Assembly (NCBI RefSeq): GCF_000499845.2
Contig: NC_023758.2
Coordinates: 26,571,520 to 26,635,519, forward strand
From: Phaseolus vulgaris
Taxonomy: Eukaryota > Streptophyta > Magnoliopsida > Fabales > Fabaceae
DNA length: 64,000 nt
Reading direction: 5' to 3'
Shown piece by piece: positions 46,508 through 57,845 of the stretch. The stretch's first letter is position 1. Every line of letters begins with the position of its first letter. The notes under the pieces are model-generated. The model was not told where the DNA came from. It was given only the letters and a program-made list of their open reading frames with translations, and did no database searches. The position numbers and the translations under genes are program-made.

Positions 46508-47428
46508 TTTTTTTTAAAAAAAAAAACAAACTGTGCTATGTTTACAGATTTAACTGTACCGGTTGAAAGCGAACTGGAATGTGAAAAATTAACCACAGAA
46601 ACTTCAATGTCTTAACTCAAAAATGGCACTGGAATGAGGTAAAAACAGTAAGCCAATTGAGAGAAATAAATTTTTCAAATTTGCTGCCCAATTACCGTAT
46701 TCTTTTCGGCAGTATTGTACACTTTCCGTATTTTATTTATCATTTTTTGTGTACTTGGAATTTTTGAGTAATTCTTTTTTCTATGATTTTGTAACACTTT
46801 GAAGTATGTAAATCCAAATTTTCACAAATTTCCTATGAGCAAATTAATTGCAGTAAATTGAAAACAGTAGCACGTTTGTAAGAAAACAGAGGAGCCTATT
46901 TAGGAATGAAAAAACAGTAGGATGAACTAACAAAGACATAATGGAAAGTATGTAAAGGAACTTGTATAGAATGAGAATACAAGCATGAACTCAAATCTAA
47001 AAATGAAAATGCACAAAGGATCAAGCAATAAACTCAAAAACAGAAAGTAAACCAAAGCAAGAAACAATCAAAGCAATAAAAGTACTACTAGAAGTAATGA
47101 CAATTATGATTTAACATGACTAAGACAAAACTTGACAAGATTACAAAATTAAAAGACATATTACAAGATGTAACAACAAGTGAAAGGAAGCTTAAGGTCA
47201 GCTCTAGGAAGGAGAGTGCCATTCCACAAGAGCAGCCATACTCATATGAACAATGAGTGCTAGAATCATTTTCACAAACACTTGGTGTTACAAAAGAAAA
47301 CAGCAAGAAAAACTCAAAATAAATCCTAAAACAGAATGGTAAACAACTTGAATTAAAGAGCTCTTGAAATGTAAAGTGCAATACAACTCAAAATTTAAGC
47401 AACAACAAGCCTAGGCTCTGATACCACA
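46508..47428 (-). other. CRM-like leader and PBS, inverted copy
   Basis: The reverse complement matches the leader (for example 46690-46745 against 45465-45530) and ends with an inverted PBS, CTCTGATACCA at 47416-47426. No gene. The T/A homopolymer at about 46507-46530 forms the head-to-head joint with gag copy 2. Confidence 0.75.
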
Positions 47429-48416
47429 TGATGTGAATGTAACAACAAGAATACATGATTCTTTGACATTCTTAGGAGCAACTTGAGCTGGTCATAAATG
47501 GAACTTTACTTTAGAATTGGATCAATGTTCTAATTCAAGAACTCACCAAGACTTAGCACCAACCAAGACTCATATGGAAGTCCATATATTGTCAAATGGA
47601 ATCAAAACACAAGGAATGAAGAACAAGAATTGAAAACTGGACAGAATTGAGAAGCTAAGCTACTAAACCGAACCGAAATAAAGAAACAAAGCTGGAAATA
47701 CAGAATTAAATGGTGCAAATGAAAGGAAAGACTAGGAAATTAAAAACTGCCGAATGAAATTGAAAGCACATGAAGGAAGAAGAACACTTATAGAAGAAGC
47801 TTGCTGGATTTTGAGAATTGGAAGAACACTTCACGCCACTTGGTTCCTTGATCCAAGATAAGTGATGGAGTGCCGCCACTTGAAGCTCACCATTGCTCAC
47901 AAGATAAGGCAAAGGAAGAAGAAGACTCAAGACTCACAATTTCTCTCCAAATTTGAGTATAGTCTCTCTACTATAAAATTCCAATCTGAATTGTACAAGC
48001 TAAGCACCTTTATTTATAGCCTAGAGGTGCAGAAAAATAGGTGGGAAATTTCAAATAAAACTCATTTGAAATTCCCACCAAAAACAAGTCACATGGGAGG
48101 TGTGACCTTTTTCTACTATGACACCTCCTAAAAATTACACCTACACCCCCCTACTAAGTCACATGGACAAAGTGACTCTCTCTAATACATTCACACCTAT
48201 TTATTTAATATCCACACCTCCTACAAGAGTCATTCAAATGATGCTCTTTTATTTAATGCTTGGCCTTGCCCCTCATGGTTTGGACTTGGGCTTCTTGGGC
48301 TTGGGCTTGGGCTTTGGGCTTGGGCCTCATCTTTTGCAAAGACTAATAAGAAGAACTTTAAATGCTTTGGCCCTTGTCCATTTCTTCTATTGATAACATC
48401 TTTTTGATTCTCATCA
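47429..48416 (-). repeat. CRM-like LTR, inverted, divergent subfamily (988 bp)
   Basis: On the plus strand TGATGTGAATG to TCTCATCA, next to the inverted PBS. The last part diverges from the other LTRs and carries TTGGGC hexamer repeats (about 48285-48327). A frame of the same length and phase (48415 to 48230, 61 codons plus stop) is kept, but with a Ser/Pro-repeat sequence. A minus-strand TATAAATA lies near 48012. Confidence 0.75.
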
Positions 48417-51230
48417 ATGAGATCCAAGATGATCATAAGCTTAAGCTAGCCACCCTAGAGTTTAGTGATTATGCCATGAAATGGTGGCATAGAATTGTAA
48501 AGGACATTATCTATCACAAGGGTCCTCCCGTGGACTCTTGGAACTCTTTAAAGGATCATATGCGCGCTAGGTTTGTGCCCCCACATTTTAGGAAAGACCT
48601 CATGTTGAGACTTCAACGGTTTCAACAAGGCACGCTAAATGTGGATGAATATTATAAGGAGCTAGAGACGCTTGTGCTTAAAATTGAATTAGAAGAAAGT
48701 GAGGAAGCTATGATTTCTAGGTTTGTGAGTGGTCTTAGGAAGGATATTCAAGACATTGTTGAGTTACAAGAGTATTCATCATTGGGCTCTTTAGTTCATC
48801 TTGCAATGAAGGTGGAAGCCCAACTTGCTAAGAAAAACTCTTTCAAAAATGCTTCCAATGATGGATACTACTCCAAGTCTTGGAGAAACAAAAGTTCTTT
48901 TACTAAACATCCTTCCAAAGATTCTTCTTTCAAACCCAAGGAAACTAAGCCATCTACTTCTAGGCCTAAATCTCCCACTAGAACGTCTAATACTAAATGC
49001 TTTAAATGTATGGGTTATGGTCATATAGATGCAAATTGTCCTTCCAAACGAAGTATGTACATGCATGAGGGCATTGTAGTTAGTGAGCATGATTCGGATT
49101 CTCCTAAGCATTCATTGCATTCTCATGCATCTACTGAGGAAGAGAGCGAATGTCCACTTGAAGGGGATTTGTTAGTTGTGAGAAGACTTCTTGGACAAGT
49201 TTCACAACCTTTTGATGAAAGTCAAAGGGAAAATATTTTCCATACAAGATTTCTTATTCAAAACAACATTTGCTCTTTGATAGTGGATGGGGGTAGTTGT
49301 GCAAATGTGGCTAGTACAAGAGTAGTAGATAAGCTTGGATTGCCTACTATCTCTCATACAAAGCCCTACAAATTACAATGGCTTAGTGAGGTAGGAGAAA
49401 TAGTTGTCAATAAACAAGTCCTCATCCATTTCTCCATTGGAAAATACAAAGATGAGGTATTATGTGATGTTGTGCCCATGGAAGCCACTCATGTTCTTTT
49501 GGGAAGGCCTTGGCAATTTGATAGAAAAGTTTTACATGATGGCTTTACCAACAAACTATCTTTTGAATTCCATGGTCACAAGGTTACTTTAAAATCTCTC
49601 TCTCCAAGAGAAGTCAATGAGGACCAAGTTATCATGAAGAAAAAGAGGGAGAGTGAAAAAGATAAAAAAGATAAAAAAGATAAGAGTTTTAAGCCTACAC
49701 TCCTTGTGTCTAGGCGTGACATTGAAAGGGAAATAGTGGCTCATCATCCTCTTTTTTTAGCCATCCCTAGAACTCTTAGAGTAGAATCACTTGTCGATAG
49801 TCCTCATTGCTTGGAAAATTTGGTAGAAGAGTTTCAAGATGTGTTTCAAGATCCTCCAAATGGACTTCCACCTTTGAGAGGGATTGAGAACCAAATTGAT
49901 TTGATACCAGGCTCTTCTTTACTAAAACGTCCAGCATATAGGACCAATCCAAGTGAAACCAAGGAAATTCGCCAACAAGTTGAGGCTTTGATTGAGAAAG
50001 GGTGGGTGCAAGATAGCATGAGTCCTTGTGCTATGCCTATCATCTTAGTGCCAAAAAAGGATGGCACATGGCAAATGTGTTCGGATTGTAGGGCCATCAA
50101 TAACATAACAATTAAGTATAGGCATGCCATACCTAGACTAGATGATTTGTTGGATGAATTACATGGTTCAAAAATCTTTTCAAAGATTGATCTTAAAAGT
50201 AGCTACAATCAAATCCGTATCAAACCGGGGTGATGAATGGAAGACGGCTTTTAAGACCAACTTTGGTTTATATGAGTGGTTAGTTATGCCTTTTGGTCTA
50301 ACTAATGCACCAAGTACCTTTATGCGCCTCATGCATCATGTTCTTAGACCATTCATTGGTAAGTTTGTTGTTGTTTACTTTGATGACATTCTCATTTATA
50401 GCTTATCTTTGAATGACCATAGGTTGCATGTTAGGCAAGTTTTAGAAACCCTTAGGAAGGAACATTTGTATGCTAATCTTGCTAAATGTATGTTTGCTCT
50501 TGATCATATAGAATTCCTAGGGTTTGTTGTGAGTTGCAAAGGGGTCCATGTGGACAAAACAAAGGTGATGGCCATTCAAAATTGGCCTACACCGAAATCT
50601 TTGAATGAGGTCCGAAATTTTCATGGACTTGCTTCTTTCTATAGAAGATTTATCCCAAACTTTGGTACCATTGCCGCACCACTCAATGACATAGTGAAAA
50701 AGGATGTGGTCTTTCAATGGGGAGAAGCACAACAAAATGCTTTTGACACTTTGAAAGAAAAATTGACTAATGCTCCCATCTTAGCCCTTCCTAATTTCAC
50801 TAAGACATTTGAGATTGAGTGTGATGCTTCAAGCATAGGTATTGGGGTTGTTCTCCTTCAAGAGGGCCACCGCATAGCCTATTTTAGTGAGAAATTGAAG
50901 GGAAGTCATCTCAATTATTCCACCTATGATAAGGAATTATATGCACTTGTTAGGGCTTTGTTTACTTGGCAACACTATCTTTTTCCCAAAGAGTTTGTGA
51001 TACATAGTGATCATGAATCTCTTAAATATTTGAAAAGCCAAAACAAACTTAACAAGAGGCATGCTAAGTGGGTGGAATTCATTGAGCAATTTCCTTATGT
51101 GATCAAACACAAGCAAGGCAAAGTAAATATTGTGGCGGATGCTCTTTCTAGAAGATACACTTTGCTAAATCTTTTAAGCTCTCAATATCTTGGTTTTGAT
51201 CACATTAAGGAACTTTATCATGATGACCTT
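48417..51230 (+). pseudogene. CRM-like gag-pol with one frameshift and no integrase
   Basis: Gag core (DYAMKWWHRI...MRARFVPPHFRKDL), Cys knuckle CFKCMGYGHIDANC (about 48999-49040), protease with IVDGGSCANV (about 49280) and LLGRPWQFDRKV, then RT from about 49940 (PAYRTNPSE, MCSDCRAINNITIKYRH). One extra base in a G run at about 50228-50231 shifts the frame after QIRIKPG. RT goes on in the new frame ([24 protein letters not shown] at about 50379) and RNase H follows ([29 protein letters not shown]). The sequence ends at YHDDL, just before integrase, where Tat LTR X begins; the frame runs on by chance to 51413. Confidence 0.85.
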
Positions 51231-52424
51231 TGTTCCAGCCGGTTGACCTGGGACGTCTTTGTGCGCGACCTCACCCGTCAGCTAGGGACTCCTTCCCACT
51301 GGTTACCTGTGGATTCCTGCAAAGAAGGACAAAAGGGCACCCTAGCGGCCTGCACTCCGACGCTCAAGTCAGCTAGCAAGAAACACCAAAAAACTCTACA
51401 CCTCCGTATCTGAGCACCGTGACTGGCACTCTGAAGGTGGTCTAATGAAACTGTGTGTTGTCTCTCTTTCTCCCTCTGACAAACAACCTCTCTCTCTCTC
51501 TCTAGTCCCTTGTCCGTAATCTCAAGACTCGAGCAAGCAACTAGAGTGTACTCTAGGAAAGTCTGCCAAAAGTTCTAACCCCGTTTCCAACATTCAAAGC
51601 GCTATTTAAGCTACTCCAGCATTCAAAGCGCCTTAAAGCACATTTAATTCTAAAACGTTCAGCGCATTTAAGACGTTTGAACTGCTTGGGAGCATTTATA
51701 GTACCTTAAACGCTCAAAACGGAAACTGTATTAAATAACTTTAATTACCTTGTACCTGACAAAATGGCGTTTCTATTCTGACTTGGCTGCTGTACACGTG
51801 GAGGGCCTCACAGCGCCGTGACCCCATCTGAGGGTATTTCCTCGTGTGAGTCCTTCTACTTGGGAGTGCATCTGCGCAAGGGGTGACCCTTTGGGTGCCA
51901 ACTCATGCCCCCAAACATCTAGTCACTCACTTTGAGAGCGTATCTACCTTCCTCTCGTACCCTGCACCCGGCTACCCTGGGCGTGACCCTCCTCATGAGT
52001 CGTATCTATCCCAAGGGCGTCTCTGGGGCGGCAGGGGCACTTCACGAGTCAGGTTGCTCTACACTGGTGCTATTACTATGGCCCTGAAGCCACCTTTCTC
52101 TTCTCTTTATTACTGCCCCGGATTATCGGGATTTGATGCCTTCCCACAGCGTCGCTTCCTCCATGGTCTTCCCTACCCATGGGTATCGGGGAGCGACACT
52201 GTGATTGCCTTGCTTTTGTGACATTTGGCCTTGGCGACGCCCTGGCTGGGCGATGCCATCACCTAGGTGATGCCTCACCTAGGCGACGCCTCCTCTCAGC
52301 GACGCCCTGCCTCGGCGATGCTCGCACTTGGCGTCTCCTCACCTAGGCGACGCCTTATGTTGACTTTGACCCCGACGTTGACTTTGACCTTGACTTTGTC
52401 AACGCCCGGATACGGGACGGTACA
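51231..52424 (-). repeat. Tat X 3' LTR (1,194 bp)
   Basis: Plus strand TGTTCCAGCCGG to GGGACGGTACA. A CT-dinucleotide run at about 51486-51504 is private to this copy. GCGACGCC repeats at 52210-52350, a TTGAC cluster at 52361-52400, and the antisense 112-codon frame at 51883-52221 is open. Confidence 0.9.
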
Positions 52425-52440
52425 CAAGCCCATGCCATCC

Positions 52441-53112
52441 ACGTGTCACCCTGGTGACGTGTCATTCTTTGCTGACGTCACACCTCTCGAACTATTGACG
52501 TGACATTCTCTGAACCATTGGGGTTTCCTTAATGGCTGATTGGACATCCTCTGAACGGGGAAAGCAACCCCTTTTAGGGCCACGCTTAATCGCTTGCCAC
52601 GTGGTTCATCACGCGGTTAGCCCCAAGAGCCTCTTGCGCTCCCAGTGAGCGCCCAATCCTGCGACACGTGGCCTCATCGCACGGTCACCAATTAGCGCCT
52701 CTTGGGTTGCAAATGTAACGTTTAAGTTACCCAAAACCCCGCGCTCAAAACCACTATTTCATCCGTTCTCTCTGCATTTCCGCATTGTTCATCGCCTTTG
52801 AGCTCTTTCTCTGCGATCTCTGCTCTTTCCTCCGCGCTTCCATTCCTTCCACACTTCGACATTAAAAGGTATGATTTTTCCATCTCCATGACTCTTCTTC
52901 TTCGTCGCATTGCATCGTTGTGTATTGAACTGCCTGGGACTGTTTATGTTTCTGCATCCTTTCGCTCCAACGCTCTTCTTCGTTCTCTTCTCCTCCTTTC
53001 TGGGTTTCCTCGTGTGGGTGGCATTTTTCTAGGGCTTTGTTCCCTTTTCTGCCTTGGCAACGCTTGTTAAAACCCTTTTCCTTTCTTCTTTCTTCAGTTA
53101 TTTATCCGCATC
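52441..53112 (+). promoter_or_regulatory. Promoter and leader intron of X antisense gene
   Basis: Gene-free. CCACGTGTCACC, GGTGACGTGTCATTC, TGACGTCAC and TGACGTGACATTC lie at 52438-52515, further CACGTGG motifs at 52600 and 52665. Leader intron from AAAAG/GTATGATTTT (about 52868) to CTTCAG (about 53098), 15 bases before the ATG. Confidence 0.6.
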
Positions 53113-53640
53113 ATGGTGCGCCTGAAACCAAGGTCCGGTTCTCCCCCCAAGACCGACTATAAGGCCCTCTATACATGGGCCCCTGACGAGCTTTTAAATG
53201 AGTGCACCACCCTGACGACCTTTCAGGACTTGGAGAACCATCGCAGTGATCCCCATTTGTACAATTTCAATGTCTTCTGCCGCTCCCACGATGCCCACAT
53301 TTCCGTTCGTCCCGGCAGGCCAGGGGAACCTGTTTGTGTGGATGACAGACCCAGGAATGGGAACCCCTTCTTCTTCATGTATCAAACTGTATTTAAACGC
53401 ATCGGGGTACGCCTTCCGTTCACACCCTTCAAGAGGGAACTCCTCACGGAGATCAATACGGCCCCTGCCCAGTTACATCCCAATAGTTGGGCCTTTGTTC
53501 GGGCCTTTCAGATTCTTTGCGGGTATCTAGGCGTCCTCCCTTCTGTGGACGTCTTTTTACACTTCTTCGAGGTGAAGAAGCAGGAGAAAAGCTTCTGGGT
53601 GAGCTTTTTCGGGATCGCTGGCAGGATCCTTCTTGCACGA
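53113..53640 (+). pseudogene. X antisense gene, N-terminal half
   Basis: An intact first part: MVRLKPRSGSPPKTDYKALY, then TWAPDELLNEC, PFFFMYQTVFKRIG, PAQLHPNSWAFVRAF, FLHFFEVKKQ and IAGRILL. Sequence similarity stops at about 53634, and the frame runs on into the 52-bp repeat region before stopping at 53712. It is close to the T3 copy, so X and T3 are of one subfamily, while Y's gene is of another. Confidence 0.8.
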
Positions 53641-53649
53641 GGCGCTCCC

Positions 53650-53770
53650 TGTATAGCTGATGGGACATCCAGTCATTCGACCTGCTTTACGTGGCGCTTT
53701 CTGTATGGCTGATGGGACATCCAGTCATTCGACCTGCTTTACGTGGCGCTTTCTGTATGGCTGATGGGAC
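53650..53770. repeat. 52-bp tandem repeat at X/Y joint
   Basis: Units 53650-53701 and 53702-53753 plus 17 bases, with core GCTGATGGGACATCCAGTCA. It lies exactly where the X antisense gene ends and Y sequence starts. Confidence 0.85.
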
Positions 53771-54173
53771 TCGTTCGATTTGATCCTGAATCCTACTGTG
53801 CCCCTGATCCCTTTCGACGGTGCATCGTACCATCAGGTGTTCTATTGATACGACGTGTTCTGAGCTTAACCAGGGGTGCCAGGGCAACCCTTCCATCTAC
53901 TGCCACGTGGGTCGATCCTGCGATGCATCCATTCGCGTCGTTTGGCGCTCTAACCGCTTTATTTAACTCTTCAAACTCTGAAACTATCCTCATCATTTTC
54001 CCACTCTTCATAATCTACTTACGTTCTTTCTTCTTGCACCCTTCCTTCTTGCACCCTTCTTTCTTGCACCCTTTCACTTTCACAAAGGGTTGTTCCAGCA
54101 TTCGCTTCCCTCGCCCAACTCTTGCATTTCTTGCGATCTCTACACTCTTGACAATCCCTGATCTTGTTAAAGA
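53771..54173 (+). promoter_or_regulatory. Upstream region of Y antisense gene
   Basis: No gene. Contains CCACGTGGGTCG (about 53903), TTTATTTAAC (about 53958, TATA-like) and a 15-bp CTTCTTGCACCCTTC-type repeat three times at 54028-54072. The ATG follows at 54174. Confidence 0.5.
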
Positions 54174-56143
54174 ATGTCTTCTCACACTGCTTCCTCCAGG
54201 GTCCGTCCCAAAGACTTGTACCCTTGGGCTTCGAGTGAACTTCTTGACGAGTATTCGTGCTTACTCTCTACCAGGGCCATACGGGAACACAAAGGGGATT
54301 CGTGTTCCTATGACCACCGGGCCTTCGCGAGGAGGCATGACGACGACATCGTTGTGCTCCCTTGCACTCTAGGGGAGCCAGTATGTGGAGACGAACGGGC
54401 CAACGAAGGGGTCCCTTTCGTTTACTTTTACCAGGTGGTGTTCAAGACCATCGGAGTGCGCTTACCCTTCTCCTGGTTCGAGAAGGAACTGCTGACGGAG
54501 ATCAACGTTGCTCCGGCCCAGTTATACCCCAACAGCTGGGCCTTTGTCAAAGCCTTCGACATTCTCTTCGGGTTTCTGGGTTGTGCACCCTCGGTTGACC
54601 TCTTTCTTCACTTCTTTGAGGTGAAGAGGCAGAGGCACAACCTCTGGGTAACTCTCAGCAATGTACCCGGGAGAGTTCTCTTCACACCCTTCCAAAGCTC
54701 GTTCACCGGGTGGAAAGGCCGGTTCTTCAAGATCTGCCGTACTGATCTTGATGTGATTCCAATAGCCACATAGAACAAGATTCTTGACATTTTTAGGAAT
54801 CACCTTGAGCTGGAAAATATAGAGGCACTTTTCTTAGAGTTGGATCATTGTTCTAAGACAAGAACTCACCAATAACTAGTACCAAATCCCAAACTCATTT
54901 GGATGAACCAAATATTGTCAAATTGAATCAACAAAGAGATTAAAACTGGAATTGACCGAACAGAATTGAACAAATGATCAAATGAACCGAACCAAAACAG
55001 AAATTAAAAACAGAAACAGAACATAGTGCTGGAAAAAATAGAAAAACCGAAACTGAAAAATTCAAGAACACAAAGCAACATGAACAATTGAAGAAGAAGA
55101 AAGGAAGGAGAAGAGAATGCTCATGAAGATGGAAGGAGGATGGATGATCTCGCCACTAGAAGTGTGGAATGCTCCTAGATGAGAGTGATGCCGCCACTTG
55201 AGGACTCCATTGATCCATCAAGATAAGACTAGAGAAGAAGGCTCCAAAAGCTCTCCAAAGGTCACTCAAAATTTGAGTAGAGTTTTCTTAGATTAATTCC
55301 AATCTGAATTTTACAAAGAGAGCACCTCTATTTATAGCCTAAGGTGCTGAAATGTAAGCTACACAAATTCAAAAAAAACTCCCTCCCAAAAAGCTTCTAG
55401 AATTTGCGCCTAAAACAAGGCATGACGAAGGTGTGATCCTTTCTCTCACTTTGGCACCTCCTTATTTACTCCTACACCTATCTACTAATACACCCCCCCT
55501 AAGACTCCTAACTAAAGACTAAAAGATGCTAAAACAAAAGAGGTTTCTAATGTTTCCCTCTAAGCACCTTCAACTAAAGAAATTACAAAAAGAGAAAATA
55601 AATGTCCTCTAGCTCCCAAAGCTTTGAACATGCTTCTTGTAATCCTTTGAGGTGGACTTTGACCTCCATGGGCGTCTTCTATTTGTGCCTCCACCTCCTC
55701 TTGATCTTGTTGATTGGCCTCCATGTCCTCTTGGGCTTGATCTCCATCAGATCTTGTTCCCGACGCTCTGGATGGGTTTCCGCTGTACTGGGTGAGAGAG
55801 GAGAAGGTCCTCAAAGCCAAACCCCTCAAGAAGCTGGCTCCAAGTGATCAAATAGCTTGTCGGATTCTTGCTGAGGCGGGAGGTTTTGACTCTGCCACGG
55901 TGATCAGCCTGGAGTTCAACGCTGGGACTCTTGAGAAGTACATATGTAAGAACCACTGCCTTAGCAAACTTGGCCTTCGTTACTTTCTAACTATGCCTGT
56001 CTTTCTTCATGGTGTCTCTAACACGTCTTTCCCCTGGTGCAGGTTCGAAAATAAACCAGGAAAAAAGGACACGACTTACTCGAGCTCTGCGGGCTGGAAA
56101 AGGAGCTTCGCCTTCCTCCAGTGATGACTCTGATGAGCACTGA
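54174..56143 (+). pseudogene. Y antisense gene (Transposase_28-like, short form) split by solo LTR
   Basis: Exon 1 starts MSSHTASSRVRPKDLYPWAS with the domain blocks PFVYFYQVVFKTIG, PAQLYPNSWAFVKAF and FLHFFEVKRQ. It is interrupted after CRTDL by the solo LTR and resumes in frame at 55755 (VPDALDGFPLYWV). Intron 55946-56042 (GTAAG donor, GGTGCAG acceptor), then a short exon 2 that is basic and ends SSSDDSDEH at 56143. Apart from the solo LTR I see no lesion. Unlike the T3 form it lacks the long coiled coil. Confidence 0.75.
54749..55749 (-). mobile_element. Solo LTR of CRM-like family (1,001 bp), TSD GATCT
   Basis: Plus strand TGATGTGATTCC to GATCTCCATCA; GATCT flanks at 54744-54748 and 55750-55754. 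The minus-strand frame 55748-55560 has 62 codons ending LVEGA plus stop, as in the other copies. Minus-strand TATAAATA near 55330. Confidence 0.93.
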
Positions 56144-56609
56144 GGAATGGCTTGTTCGTGTTTTTGCATGATTTGTAGCGTTTGCTCCGTTTGTATTACT
56201 CCCATTGTATTGAACATTGCTTGTAACAACAACTTTTCAATATCATACATGATTTTTTGCAACGCCACTTTACTTTGCATATGCTTCATGTACTGCGCGC
56301 TTTTCCTTTCGTCCTGTTCTTCCAACGGTGCATGCCTTCACTTGGGCGACGCCTTCTCAGGGGCGACGCCCCTATCTAGGTGGCGCCTTCTTTCTGGGCG
56401 ACGCTATGACCTAGGCGACGCCTTCTTTCTTGGCGACGCCATGTCCTAGGCAGCGCATCACATTACTTCAAACAGGGAAAGATAAAGGCTGAAAACCAAG
56501 GCACTTCTTTTTCTCAAACTGGTTTTTCCTTTTATTAGGGTGACCTCATTAAAAAACCCCCGAGAGGGAAAAAGAGCGTCCCCTTCAACTAAATTGTTGC
56601 ATACATAAG
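56144..56609. repeat. Intergenic region with GCGACGCC minisatellite
   Basis: Between the convergent ends of the Y antisense gene and integrase. 56341-56458 holds about seven GGCGACGCC-like motifs with CCTAGG between them, as in the LTR U3. The flanks (56144-56340, 56460-56609) have no gene and are probably the two 3' untranslated regions. Confidence 0.7.
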
Positions 56610-57845
56610 TTAACTGAAATAAAATTTTAAGTTGGCTGCATTCCAACTGCGCGGGATAGGACCTCCATCTAAAGTCTCCAGGTTGTACGAACCGTTGCCC
56701 TTAGCCTCAGTAACTCTGAAGGGTCCGGTCCACTTGGGAGACAGCTTGTTTTCCAACTCGTATGGGTGAGCTTTCCTCATCACTAGGTCGCCAACCTGAA
56801 ACTGTCGCGGCTTTACCTTAGAGCTATATTGCCGCTCTACTCTTCTCTTCATCGCTTCAGCTTTTATTCTAGCTTCTTCCCTGGCCTCGTCTAGCAGATC
56901 CAGGTTTACCCGCCTCTCTTCATTGGATTCTTCCACCACAAAGTTTTGAAAACGTGGTGAGCTTTCATGTATTTCTACTGGAATCATCGCGTCCGACCCG
57001 TACACCAAACTGAAGGGCGTCTCCATGGTAGAGGATTGGGGCGTGGTGTGATATGCCCATACAATCCTTGGCACCTCTTCCGCCCACGCCCCTTTGGCTT
57101 TCTCTAACCTTCTTTTTAACCCCCTCAGCAGAACTCTGTTTGCCGACTCTACTTGTCCATTGGTCTGGGGGTGTTCAACCGATGCGAACACTTGTTTGAT
57201 TCCTACTTCAGCACACAGATTTCTCAACTGCTGACTGGCAAACTGGGTCCCGTTGTCAGATATCAGGCACCTAGGTACGCCAAAGCGACACACAATGTTT
57301 CTCCACACGAAATGTTGTACCTTATGCGCAGTGATCTGTGCCACGGGCTCCGCCTCTATCCACTTAGTGAAGTATTCGATGGCGACGATCAGATACTTCA
57401 TCTGCCTGATTGCCAGTGGGAAAGGGCCCAGGATGTCAATTCCCCATGTATGGAAAGGCCACGGGCTGTATATGGACCGCAACTCTTCTGGCGGCGCCTT
57501 GTGCCAGTCGGCGTGCTTTTGGCATTGCCTACACCGCTGGGCGTGCCGTGTGCAGTCCTCTTTCACTGTTGGCCAGAAGAACCCTGCGCGTATTACCTTG
57601 GAAGCTAAAGATCTTCCCCCTACGTGGCTTCCGCAGATGCCTTCGTGTAGCTCCGCCATTATCCTGGTGCACTCATCGCCACTGACGCATGTTAGGATAG
57701 GGTGAGTGAAACCGTGCCTGAACAGCACTCCATCCACCAAAGTATATCTTGCGGCATTTCTTTTGACTTTTTTACCCTCTTCAGGGTCCACTGGAAGAGC
57801 CCCATCCGCCAGGTATCGCTTATAGGGCGTCATCCAGGTGTCTCC
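56610..57845 (-). pseudogene. Y integrase
   Basis: A 407-codon open stretch from 57833. Zinc-binding HHCC residues at about H63, H70, C101, C104. Catalytic D133 (GIDILGPF), D193 (SDNGTQF) and E229 (QVESANR), with 35 residues between the last two as normal. The C-terminal domain has the GDLVM(R)K...KLSPKWTGPF pattern and no chromodomain, as usual for Tat. Intact as a domain, but separated from RNase H by a TAG at 57843-57845, so it could only come from a broken polyprotein. Confidence 0.88.

Larger units (their letters stand above)
41308..51230 (+). mobile_element. CRM/chromovirus-like Ty3/gypsy cluster, rearranged
   Basis: Plus-strand LTR, tRNA-Met-type PBS, leader and gag start; a solo LTR in gag; a second leader and gag start; then an inverted leader, PBS and LTR; then plus-strand gag-pol up to the integrase border, cut by Tat element X. 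The RT resembles the CRM/Reina chromovirus group ([29 protein letters not shown]). LTR ends TGATG...CATCA with coding sequence at the LTR 5' edge fit the CRM clade. The left flank CATGT is the likely target duplication, whose partner is outside the window. Confidence 0.8.
51231..53640 (-). mobile_element. Tat element X, 3' part
   Basis: 3' LTR, polypurine tract, and the promoter and first half of the antisense gene. It inserted in the CRM-like pol; the left flank is ACCTT. It is cut off at about 53635 and joined to element Y. The LTR differs from that of Y at many sites, so X and Y are separate insertions or subfamilies. Confidence 0.75.

Noticed and set aside
48417..51413. Gag-pol frame continuing past 51230 as real protein
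   Set aside because: From 51231 the codons are those of the inverted Tat LTR; the extension is accidental.
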